A DNA stretch of 6,023 nucleotides from Bdellovibrionales bacterium (GTDB lineage Bacteria; Bdellovibrionota; Bdellovibrionia; Bdellovibrionales; UBA840), in NCBI GenBank assembly GCA_020434605.1, contig JAGRAL010000024.1, positions 1 through 6,023 on the forward strand, read 5' to 3'. A program made the translations under genes and the position numbers. Positions 1 to 5,689 of the stretch are shown here, piece after piece. The notes below the pieces were generated by a model, which saw only the letters and a list, made by a program, of their open reading frames with translations, was not told the origin of the DNA and ran no database searches. The first letter of the stretch is position 1; every line of letters starts with the position of its first letter.

Positions 1-472
1 TAGCAATCAAACGTAGTTTCACACCGTCTTTTGATATCAAAGGAACATCTTCTTCTTTGCAGTGGTAAAAACTAGGGGCAACATCTTCTGAATATTTTGG
101 TAGGGCCAGCCAAAGTTGGATCCCCTCTAAAACTTCTGGTTTATCTTTTCGAACAGATCTTTCTGAGTGCGCAATGCCACTACCCGCCGTCATCCAATTT
201 ACTTCACCCGGTCGTATTGCTTGCTCATTTCCAAGACTATCCCTGTGCATGATTTCTCCAGAGAATAACCAAGTAATTGTGGCTAAACCAATATGAGGGT
301 GCGCTCTTACCTTCATCTGTTTTTCACCCTCAAGTGTCGTCGGCCCCATGTGATCCCAAAATACAAAGGGACCTACCATTTTTTGTTTAATATCTGGTAG
401 AGACCTTCTAACAAAAAAGTCATCACCTAGATCCTTAGCTTTTGGGATAATGATCGTCTCTATTGTACTCAT
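1..472 (-). CDS. Pirin family protein (bicupin), C-terminus cut by window edge
   Basis: Translating down from the ATG at 472-470 gives 157 residues before the window ends, so this is the N-terminal cupin domain only; whole pirins usually run about 230-300 residues. The pirin signature is clear: HPHIGL at residues 58-63 and GSGIAHSER at 97-105. These supply the metal ligands of the family: His58, His60, His102 and Glu104, equivalent to His56, His58, His101 and Glu103 of human pirin. Bacterial pirins bind Fe or another divalent metal; some, such as E. coli YhhW, have quercetin dioxygenase activity, and others are redox-sensing partners of enzymes. Which applies here cannot be told. The start is supported by an AGGGG Shine-Dalgarno that overlaps the stop codon of the VOC gene just upstream (11-nt gap), so the two are almost certainly co-transcribed and perhaps translationally coupled. 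No signal peptide is visible, so it is probably cytoplasmic. Confidence 0.93.
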   Translation of the reverse strand, partial: MSTIETIIIPKAKDLGDDFFVRRSLPDIKQKMVGPFVFWDHMGPTTLEGEKQMKVRAHPHIGLATITWLFSGEIMHRDSLGNEQAIRPGEVNWMTAGSGIAHSERSVRKDKPEVLEGIQLWLALPKYSEDVAPSFYHCKEEDVPLISKDGVKLRLIA

Positions 473-483
473 TTACTAAACCC

Positions 484-861
484 CTACTTAAGAGAATGTA
501 GGCCAAACATATTGCCCTCGGTATCCTCAACCAACGCTATAAATCCATATGGCCCAATCGAAAATTTAGATTTACTGATTTTTCCGCCACTAGCGGCAGC
601 TCTTTTTTCTTCTACTGCACAGTCAACACAAGAGAAGTATACGATAGTGCTATTGCCACCGGCTGTTACACCTTCCATTTTTACTAATGAGCCATTTGCA
701 CCGTAGCTTTGCATATCACCACTAAAAGACCACATTTCTAGGGGACCTTCACCTGGTGGAGTTTCAAGTTTTTCTAATTTTTTTAAAAACACGGCTTCGT
801 AAAACGCCTTTGCACGACTCATATCATCTACATAAATCTCGAACCAACCTACAGAGTTCAT
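484..861 (-). CDS. VOC superfamily (glyoxalase/bleomycin resistance fold) protein
   Basis: This is a complete 125-residue protein, the usual size for a single-chain VOC protein made of two beta-alpha-beta-beta-beta units. The opening WFEIYVDDMSRAKAFYEAVF (residues 6-25) is the typical first strand and helix of the glyoxalase-like subgroup. The second unit begins near residue 71 (STIVYFSCVDC) and ends with the strand FIALVEDTEGNMFGLHS (107-123). Glu8 and the end of the last strand occupy positions where metal-using VOC enzymes carry ligands, but the full His/Glu set of glyoxalase I is not evident. The substrate and even metal use are therefore open. Cys78 and Cys81 form a CxxC pair. The ATG is preceded by AAGGGAGA with 5-6 nt spacing, and by a good promoter. 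It is the first gene of a two-gene unit with the pirin, which suggests a shared small-molecule substrate or stress role; this last point is inference. Confidence 0.93.
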   Translation of the reverse strand: MNSVGWFEIYVDDMSRAKAFYEAVFLKKLEKLETPPGEGPLEMWSFSGDMQSYGANGSLVKMEGVTAGGNSTIVYFSCVDCAVEEKRAAASGGKISKSKFSIGPYGFIALVEDTEGNMFGLHSLK

Positions 862-881
862 GGTAATCTCCCTTTTTTAAA

Positions 882-910
882 AGTATCCAAACTACGAGTG
901 AATCTGTCAA
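882..910 (-). promoter_or_regulatory. Sigma70-like promoter of the VOC-pirin operon
   Basis: On the minus strand a perfect -35 TTGACA (910-905) is followed after exactly 17 nt by GATACT (887-882), which matches TATAAT at four of six positions. Transcription would begin near 875, only about 15 nt before the ATG at 861, so the leader would contain little more than the AAGGGAGA Shine-Dalgarno. Nothing else in this 64-nt gap explains these hexamers. Transcription also probably reaches this point from the membrane-protein gene, because I see no terminator after it. Confidence 0.65.
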
Positions 911-920
911 TGAGGTGACA
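905..920. promoter_or_regulatory. Dyad TGTCA-N6-TGACA over the -35, possible operator
   Basis: A perfect 5+5 inverted repeat with a 6-nt spacer spans 905-920, and its 905-909 arm is part of the -35 box of the promoter at 882-910. A dimeric regulator bound here would compete with RNA polymerase. The spacing resembles CRP/FNR-type sites, but the half-site TGTCA is not theirs. The arms are short enough to arise by chance, so the call is tentative. Confidence 0.35.
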
Positions 921-925
921 AATTC

Positions 926-1498
926 TTACAAGCTCTTTGGATTATCTTTAGACAGTTTTGTTTTTATTCTGCGAAATGCACTTGGTACAATTAGCATGAA
1001 TACCATAATTATAATTACGGCCCATGTGCCATCACCTAAAATATGACTTAACCACAGAGTTGAAGCCATAATAACTAAAAAATATAGCATGTCCCCTGTG
1101 ATGGCGATGGCCCAACCTGCTAAAAAATTATATCCTCTAGACATCGCAGCAGCACGGCCAGTCATTGGATCTACCCCAAAAGCAATTAAAACAAGTAACA
1201 TCACACCAGGCGTCGCACCATACATCGCTACTGTTTTTTCAGTAGTTTTACGAAAGGCCTCTCTTAATTTATTAAAAAAGCTGAAGCGCTTAAATAAAAA
1301 AACCATAAGTAGCATTATAGGTTCAAACAAACAGGCCAAAACTAGATCAGAGATAAGATAAATGCCCGCAGTAAAAAACCAACTGATTCCCCGGGCCTTT
1401 GCCAAGATCACTCCTGCCGGTATTCCTCCGCCCACAGGAACCATAAATAGCATAAAGACTTCCCATGCATGACTGATGTTTGAAACTTTAAAAAACAC
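926..1498 (-). CDS. Polytopic inner-membrane protein, possibly small multidrug export family
   Basis: The protein has 190 residues and is strongly hydrophobic, with about five membrane segments (roughly residues 14-33, 38-69, 92-110, 122-150 and 157-175), a basic loop at 70-89 and a basic C-terminal tail. Two features recall the putative small multidrug export family (Pfam Sm_multidrug_ex): GGGIPAGVILA near 23-33 in the first helix, and a basic loop FKRFSFFNKLREAFRK (69-84) leading to a Gly/Pro-rich helix and a TGRAAA stretch near 113-118. I match this from memory of the family pattern, so it is tentative, and the family's transport role is itself poorly proven. The start is GTG at 1498-1496, chosen because GGGAGAT sits 3-5 nt upstream (about 1502-1508). 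The first internal ATG, at Met16, would cut into the first membrane segment. It is followed after 64 nt by the VOC-pirin unit and is divergent from the antiporter gene. Confidence 0.85.
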   Translation of the reverse strand: MFFKVSNISHAWEVFMLFMVPVGGGIPAGVILAKARGISWFFTAGIYLISDLVLACLFEPIMLLMVFLFKRFSFFNKLREAFRKTTEKTVAMYGATPGVMLLVLIAFGVDPMTGRAAAMSRGYNFLAGWAIAITGDMLYFLVIMASTLWLSHILGDGTWAVIIIMVFMLIVPSAFRRIKTKLSKDNPKSL

Positions 1499-1512
1499 AG
1501 GATCTCCCGACT

Positions 1513-1528
1513 GGCTACACTCGTAGCC
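1513..1528 (-). promoter_or_regulatory. Small hairpin just upstream of the Shine-Dalgarno of the membrane-protein gene
   Basis: GGCTAC (1513-1518) and GTAGCC (1523-1528) form a perfect, GC-rich 6-bp stem with a 4-nt loop. In the leader RNA of the gene starting at 1498 the stem ends about four bases before the GGGAG ribosome site, leaving that site free. It could stabilise the leader or hold the site single-stranded. It has no U-run and is not a terminator. Confidence 0.35.
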
Positions 1529-1568
1529 CTTTAATTTAATCCCAAAATCATCTTAAATAGGAGAATTT

Positions 1569-1599
1569 TTGCAGCTTTGTGTACAAATTAACCTAAAAT
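1569..1599 (+). promoter_or_regulatory. Weak candidate promoter of the antiporter gene
   Basis: TAAAAT (1594-1599) matches five of six -10 positions. The only -35-like hexamer near it is TTGCAG (1569-1574), with a long 19-nt spacer and three matches. Transcription would start near 1606 and give a leader of about 40 nt to the ATG at 1649. The -10 is reasonable and the -35 poor, so this needs an activator or is wrong. The short dyad TTTGT-GT-ACAAA (1576-1587) lies in the spacer, where an activator or repressor could bind. Confidence 0.25.
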
Positions 1600-1648
1600 A
1601 GCCATTCATTTTCTCGCCTTGGCCCCTCTCTTATGCCACAATATCGCA

Positions 1649-2809
1649 ATGGCAGATGAGATTAAGTACTTTATATTGATTATTTGCGTGTTATTAATTC
1701 CTAAGTTTTTACTTAGACTACGTATACCCGCAGGTATTACTGCCATAGCACTTGGAATTTTGACCAGCCATTTTTTAGGTTGGTTTAGCTCAAGCCCAAC
1801 CCTTGAGGTGCTTGCTACCCTTGGTGTGACCTCACTGTTTTTATTCGCTGGTCTTGAAATCGATCTATATGAACTCAAAAAAGATGCCCCAACATTAATT
1901 AAGCACGTTGTGATCTCTGTTGTTATTATTTTCGTTTGCGCCTACGGTTTACATTGGGCACTAGATTTAAACTACCGAGTGGCAACCATTCTATCCCTTG
2001 GCCTAACAACTCCTTCAACCGGCTTTATATTAAACTCTATTAGTGGATTTAAATTAACAGAGCAGCAAAAATATTGGATACGATCTAAAGCTATCGCCAA
2101 AGAGGTCTTGGCCCTTGTCATTTTATTTTTCTCCCTACAATCAGAGTCCATTGGCCAATTAAGTATATCTTTGGGAGTCATTGTGATGATGATATTAGTT
2201 CTCCCATTAGCATTTCAATTTTTTATAAAAATCATTGCCCCCTACGCCCCTGACTCTGAAGTTACCTTTATGATTCTTATGGCGTTTATTTGTGGTGTTG
2301 TTACGATGAAGCTTGGCGCCTACTACTTAATCGGGGCATTTATTGCCGGCGTTATCGCGGCTCAGTTTAGGCATTTTATTAAAACCGATGACTCAGAGAA
2401 AATGCTATACTCCATTAGTTTTTTTGCAGGTCTATTGATCCCATTTTACTTTTTTAAAGCAGGAGTAAAAATCGATCTGTCTGCAGTAAGTATCAACAGC
2501 TTACTCTACGGGCTTTGGTTTTTAGCGATATTTGTACCGATTCGATATCTTAATGTCTTTGTTTCTCTACGATTTTTCTTAAATGAATGTTGGGGAAGCA
2601 GATATCAAATTTCTTTATCACTAATGCCGACTCTAATTTTTGGATTGGTTATCGCTTCTATTTTAAGAAATCAGTTTATGGTGGATATGGATATCATTAA
2701 CGGCTTGATTTTATACACAATTGTAGCAAGCATTATCCCCTCTATCTTTTTAAAAGGGGCTCCACGAGAGCTATACGACCCAAGATTTGTAGCCAAGAGA
2801 AGAAGTTAG
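1649..2809 (+). CDS. CPA2-type cation:proton antiporter (Na+/H+ exchanger domain, no RCK domain)
   Basis: The product is a 386-residue, almost wholly hydrophobic protein with about 12 membrane segments, the length of a bare Na_H_Exchanger domain. KefB/KefC-like features are clear: LRIPAGITAIALGILTS (23-40), FLFAGLEIDLYELKKD (64-79), the unwound-helix region GLTTPSTGF (118-126), YYLIGAFIAGVIAAQF (225-240) and FFAGLLIPFYFFKAGVKIDL (258-277). It should exchange Na+ or K+ for protons across the inner membrane. No TrkA-N/RCK regulatory domain follows, unlike KefB and KefC. Where the family usually has an Asp-Asp, Asn-Asp or Gln-Asp pair in the core helix, this protein reads AIAKEVLALV, that is Lys151-Glu152. 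The start is uncertain: ATG 1649 gives a normal N-terminus (MADEIKYFILII) but has no good Shine-Dalgarno. TTG 1619 would add ten residues, and the frame stays open back to the stop at 1589. Confidence 0.93.
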   Translation: MADEIKYFILIICVLLIPKFLLRLRIPAGITAIALGILTSHFLGWFSSSPTLEVLATLGVTSLFLFAGLEIDLYELKKDAPTLIKHVVISVVIIFVCAYGLHWALDLNYRVATILSLGLTTPSTGFILNSISGFKLTEQQKYWIRSKAIAKEVLALVILFFSLQSESIGQLSISLGVIVMMILVLPLAFQFFIKIIAPYAPDSEVTFMILMAFICGVVTMKLGAYYLIGAFIAGVIAAQFRHFIKTDDSEKMLYSISFFAGLLIPFYFFKAGVKIDLSAVSINSLLYGLWFLAIFVPIRYLNVFVSLRFFLNECWGSRYQISLSLMPTLIFGLVIASILRNQFMVDMDIINGLILYTIVASIIPSIFLKGAPRELYDPRFVAKRRS

Positions 2810-2839
2810 TTTAGATTTTTTGTATCAAAAAGTCTAAAC
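2809..2839. terminator. Bidirectional hairpin between convergent genes, candidate terminator
   Basis: Bases 2809-2822 pair with 2826-2839 to give a 14-bp stem with one G-U wobble and a 3-nt loop. The stem contains an internal T6/A5 tract and overlaps the last base of the antiporter stop codon and the whole stop codon of the carboxypeptidase gene. No long T-run follows on the plus strand; on the minus strand the downstream sequence is only moderately T-rich. The symmetry and position suggest that both transcripts end here, but it is not a textbook intrinsic terminator. Confidence 0.5.
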
Positions 2840-3692
2840 CACCCTTAATAGCAGCGACTTGAGCATCCACACAGATTTCGTCATTTACCTTAGGGCTATC
2901 AGGATATACTTCTGTTGTAGTTGTATAGGTAGCATTAGAAAAACCAGCACAAAGAGATAGTTTTTTTAATGGATAGTTAATCACACCCTCAGTCTCAATT
3001 TTTTCTCCAATAATTCTGCCCTCACTGTCGTGTGGAGCAATATGTGTTACTGCCTTAACAGACGTAATAACTGCATTTTGAAAATCTCTTTGCGGATTCT
3101 CAGTATCACCAACTACATAAAAACCATCTGGTATTTCCCACAACTCCTGTTTCACACCGTCTCTAGCCTCAAGATCAGGTCGAAAAACCGTATTGTCTGT
3201 ATCTGTAGTTTCATGCAAATCAAAGTGAGCAAACGGTTTAACTTCATTTATAGACATTGCCTCTAAGAACAAGCGGCACTCTTCTGCAGGGCTATTTGCA
3301 ACAAACGATCTGTTTGGATCAATGGCGTTATTGTTCCAACGATTGATGGTCTCATACGCCCATGGGCTAATACATGGAGCAATTACAAAGTTAAATCTAT
3401 CTTGATATTGCCCAGCTAGTTTTTTGGCGAAAGAAAGTGCTCCATGAACACCGCTAGTTTCATAACCATGCACACCGCCAGTGACTAAAATTGTTTTTTT
3501 ATTAGCATCGAAGTGCTTGGATTTTAACAGATACAAAGGGTATGCATCTGGGTTTATAGACAAGGCCCCATATGTGGACACATCAAAATCACTAGCGAGT
3601 GGCAGTATTTTACTAACCACTTCATTTTTATATGATCTTTTAACTTCTTGTTTTTTAAACCAGTTTTCTTTGTCTGTTTGATTCCAAGCCAT
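2811..3692 (-). CDS. M14-type zinc metallocarboxypeptidase
   Basis: This 293-residue protein carries the M14 zinc-peptidase signature. HGYE at residues 75-78 supplies the first two zinc ligands (His75, Glu78). NRWNNNAIDPNR (117-128) gives the substrate-binding Arg118 and the Asn127-Arg128 pair. HFDLHE (156-161) gives the third zinc ligand, most likely His160. TTTTE (257-261) gives the catalytic base Glu261. Family members remove a C-terminal residue, hydrolyse peptidoglycan peptides (MpaA) or deacylate amino acids (AstE, aspartoacylase). The DPNR form and the 33-kDa size bring the M14 subgroup of Francisella REP34 to mind, but I cannot confirm this without a search. There is no signal peptide, so the protein is probably cytoplasmic or exported by a non-Sec route. 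The ATG is preceded by AAAGGTG with about 8 nt spacing. The gene has its own upstream gap after the terminator of the Kelch gene, so it is probably transcribed alone. Confidence 0.92.
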   Translation of the reverse strand: MAWNQTDKENWFKKQEVKRSYKNEVVSKILPLASDFDVSTYGALSINPDAYPLYLLKSKHFDANKKTILVTGGVHGYETSGVHGALSFAKKLAGQYQDRFNFVIAPCISPWAYETINRWNNNAIDPNRSFVANSPAEECRLFLEAMSINEVKPFAHFDLHETTDTDNTVFRPDLEARDGVKQELWEIPDGFYVVGDTENPQRDFQNAVITSVKAVTHIAPHDSEGRIIGEKIETEGVINYPLKKLSLCAGFSNATYTTTTEVYPDSPKVNDEICVDAQVAAIKGGLDFLIQKI

Positions 3693-3730
3693 AGTAAATA
3701 CACCTTTAATTTAAGATAAGATGTACAAGA

Positions 3731-3757
3731 GGTATCAATAGCTTTTACTAAGGTCAA
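3731..3757 (-). promoter_or_regulatory. Possible promoter of the carboxypeptidase gene
   Basis: On the minus strand TTGACC (3757-3752, five of six matches) is followed after 15 nt by GATACC (3736-3731). The spacer is shorter than the usual 16-18 nt, which weakens the call. The -10 resembles the GATACT of the VOC promoter. Transcription would begin near 3724, about 30 nt before the ATG at 3692, leaving room for the AAAGGTG ribosome site. Confidence 0.28.
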
Positions 3758-3765
3758 GCCATTGG

Positions 3766-3808
3766 AAAAACTACAATAAGAGCAACATTAGTAGCTATGG
3801 TTGCTCTT
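3766..3808 (-). terminator. Intrinsic terminator after the TolB-Kelch gene
   Basis: AAGAGCAAC and GTTGCTCTT (3778-3786 and 3800-3808) form a perfect 9-bp stem, ten with the flanking A-T pair, around a 13-nt loop. Read on the minus strand, the stem lies 11 nt after the stop codon of the upstream gene and is followed by ATTGTAG and then five T residues (3770-3766). The gap before the T-run and the large loop make it a moderate rather than ideal terminator. Confidence 0.55.
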
Positions 3809-3819
3809 AAATCAATGCC

Positions 3820-5637
3820 TTATTTACCCCAAACTTCTATCGTTGAAACCGGCGAATCCGAATCGTTATCATACGAATGACCACCTAAAACCCAAAGTTG
3901 GTTTTTAATTTCAAGAACCATCGAAAAGCCCTTAGCTTCGGTCATGTAGCGGCCTAGGTGAAACCAAGATTCATTTTCTAGGTTGTAGATGTGGTTTACA
4001 TACTCGTAGTTGTATTCACTGATTTTAAACATCCCGCCAAAAACATGCATCTTACCATCTAAGATCCCTGCTGCTGGAGCAAAGGTCGCAAACGGAAGCG
4101 GTGTTAAGTCTTTAAATGTCATTGTTTGTGGGTCAAACTCGGTTACATTGTTTAATAGTTCAAAGTGTGAAGCTCCTACACCTAAACCACCAACTAATAA
4201 AATTTTATTGTCTTTTACAATGCCAGTAAAAGCACGGCGAAGTGGCTTAGGCATTTCAATTTCATAGTCGTCTAGTTTTTCTGTATTGCAGTCAAAAACT
4301 TCGATTGTAGAGTGAAACTTACCCTCAAAATCATTTTCAGATTTTGGTGTGCTATCCCACCCACCGATCAAATAAATTTTTGACCCAACTTTTGCCACCA
4401 CATTTGATGATCTAGGCTCTCGCATATCACCAACATGTGTCCATTGATTTGTCTTTGGGTTGTAGCGATCAATGCGAGCAGAGCTCTTCCAGTTTGGCTT
4501 GTGCTCGGTAGAATACATAAAACCACCAAACGCATATAAATTATCACCACAAGTTTCTACATCGTAACCGTGAGCTTTAATAGGTCTCGGTTGACCTTCT
4601 GTCCAAGTCTTTGTGTTGATATCATATATGTCTACACGGTTTAAAAAACTTTCTTCAGGGTAAGTGTGCTCTTGCCCTTGGTGACCACCGAATAAATAAA
4701 TTTTGTCCCCAATGTTTGCTGCCCCAAAAGAAGACCTAGCTGGCATAGGGATTTGTGTTGGTAGACTGTGGGTATACGATAAATCTCCACTAATACTTGG
4801 AGCGTATAAATCGCCTTGCATTTTAGCAATCAGCACAGCTTCAGAGTAAGTGCCAGTAAGTTCATTGCGGTTTAGTTTATACAATTCAAAATTTCCCTTA
4901 GGGTTTGAGGCAAAAATAACATTGTTATGACGATCAAAAGTTGGAGCAAAACTTTCTTCACTAGTAAATGTAAGCTGTTCCACTTTTTTAGTGGACATAT
5001 CCATTTTATAAACGTTCCACTGCTCCCCTTTAAAACAAGTCATCAATAACTGTGAGTCATCAAAGTTTAGGTTAGGGGCCATACATTTTTCATAATCTGT
5101 AGTCAGAAGTGTGCTTGTCTTTGGATCAAGGGTATCCATCCAAATTTGTTTTTTGTCATTTGAAATAGACTTTTGATACACCACAAATGTTCCGTGGCTG
5201 GATAGCTTTGGAAAATATAAAGATGCATCTGATACAATCGATGTGGTCACATTGGTTTTACGATTTAAAATTTGAATTTGATTTTTACCATCCACAAACT
5301 CTGAATACGTTAGATATGTTTTGTCTGCTGATATATGCGGATGCAAAACAAAGCCCGCTGTATTGGTGATTTGCGTTTGCTCCCCTGTTTGCAAGTTTTT
5401 AAGATATACATTTAGTTCGCGTTCATTTTTTCCAGCTACAAATGCTATCTCGCTAGCATCTTTGGCTAAAAACGGATAGATCGCAAAATCAAAACCAACA
5501 TCGACTTTTGTGGCCGACCTGCTGTCTTGGATCCACAAACTTTTTTCGTGGTTCGCACTTTCGTACATATAGGCCATTTTTTCGCTGGCGTTAGCAAAAT
5601 AAGAACCGCAAATAAGACTAAGTATTAATAGCTTCAT
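3820..5637 (-). CDS. Secreted TolB-like/Kelch double beta-propeller protein
   Basis: From the ATG at 5637 the product has 605 residues. Residues 1-17 (MKLLILSLICGSYFANA) form a short Sec signal peptide with an ANA-SE cleavage site. Cys10 does not sit in a proper lipobox, so the mature protein is probably periplasmic or secreted. Residues about 45-290 hold PD40/TolB-like repeats, seen at HPHISADKTYLTYSE (99-113), YFPKLSSHGTFVVYQ (141-155), APNLNFDDSQLLMT (187-200) and FAPTFDRHNNVIFAS (230-244). Residues about 300-605 hold six Kelch repeats, each with a hydrophobic strand and GG: YLFGG 314-318, YAFGG 368-372, YLIGG 422-426, LLVGG 480-484, HVFGG 531-535 and WVLGG 582-586. Most are followed by a Y/F-D/N-N-T-W type strand. 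No enzyme domain is seen, so a binding or scaffold role is the best inference. Start 5637 is chosen over the in-frame ATG at 5664 because GGGAGA precedes it by about 4-5 nt and the signal peptide then begins properly. Confidence 0.92.
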   Translation of the reverse strand: MKLLILSLICGSYFANASEKMAYMYESANHEKSLWIQDSRSATKVDVGFDFAIYPFLAKDASEIAFVAGKNERELNVYLKNLQTGEQTQITNTAGFVLHPHISADKTYLTYSEFVDGKNQIQILNRKTNVTTSIVSDASLYFPKLSSHGTFVVYQKSISNDKKQIWMDTLDPKTSTLLTTDYEKCMAPNLNFDDSQLLMTCFKGEQWNVYKMDMSTKKVEQLTFTSEESFAPTFDRHNNVIFASNPKGNFELYKLNRNELTGTYSEAVLIAKMQGDLYAPSISGDLSYTHSLPTQIPMPARSSFGAANIGDKIYLFGGHQGQEHTYPEESFLNRVDIYDINTKTWTEGQPRPIKAHGYDVETCGDNLYAFGGFMYSTEHKPNWKSSARIDRYNPKTNQWTHVGDMREPRSSNVVAKVGSKIYLIGGWDSTPKSENDFEGKFHSTIEVFDCNTEKLDDYEIEMPKPLRRAFTGIVKDNKILLVGGLGVGASHFELLNNVTEFDPQTMTFKDLTPLPFATFAPAAGILDGKMHVFGGMFKISEYNYEYVNHIYNLENESWFHLGRYMTEAKGFSMVLEIKNQLWVLGGHSYDNDSDSPVSTIEVWGK

Positions 5638-5641
5638 GATA

Positions 5642-5670
5642 TCTCCCGTGAATGCACCCATCATTCACGG
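5642..5670 (-). promoter_or_regulatory. Dyad overlapping the ribosome binding site of the TolB-Kelch gene
   Basis: CCGTGAATG (5646-5654) and CATTCACGG (5662-5670) are perfect 9-base inverted repeats around a 7-nt loop. Read on the minus strand the second arm ends in GG that is also the beginning of the GGGAGA Shine-Dalgarno (5647-5642), with the start codon five bases further on. The structure could act as an RNA hairpin that partly hides the ribosome site, or as a 25-bp DNA operator lying over the -10 and start of the promoter candidate at 5660-5689. Confidence 0.5.
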
Positions 5671-5689
5671 CTAGAGGCACTTCAGTCAA
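5660..5689 (-). promoter_or_regulatory. Candidate promoter of the TolB-Kelch gene
   Basis: On the minus strand TTGACT (5689-5684, five of six matches) is followed after 18 nt by AATGAT (5665-5660, four of six). Just upstream lies the A/T-rich palindrome AAAAGCTTTT (5688-5697), which could help polymerase bind. The -10 is mediocre and falls within the dyad at 5646-5670, so expression may depend on whatever binds there. Transcription would begin near 5653, which would leave only part of the hairpin in the RNA. Confidence 0.3.

Noticed and set aside
512..706. Plus-strand reading frame opposite the VOC gene
   Set aside because: It lies wholly antisense to a clear VOC domain, with no recognisable protein features or ribosome site.
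1089..1361. Plus-strand 90-codon frame opposite the membrane-protein gene
   Set aside because: It is antisense to a coherent five-helix protein and has a composition that mirrors it; no motif or ribosome site.
1619..1648. TTG start giving ten more residues on the antiporter
   Set aside because: There is no ribosome site before it, and the family usually begins right before the first membrane helix. It is kept only as an alternative.
2093..2119. Antiporter as a dead pseudogene because the acidic pair is changed
   Set aside because: The frame is intact over 386 codons, the other family motifs are kept, and Glu retains an acidic group.
3030..3266. Plus-strand frame opposite the carboxypeptidase active-site region
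   Set aside because: It is antisense to the conserved M14 motifs and has no domain of its own.
4010..4267. Plus-strand frame inside the Kelch region
   Set aside because: It is the antisense shadow of regular Kelch repeats, without independent support.
5638..5664. Longer N-terminus of the propeller protein starting at ATG 5664
   Set aside because: It has no Shine-Dalgarno, its start codon lies in a hairpin arm, and it would put nine polar residues before a clean signal peptide that has its own GGGAGA site.
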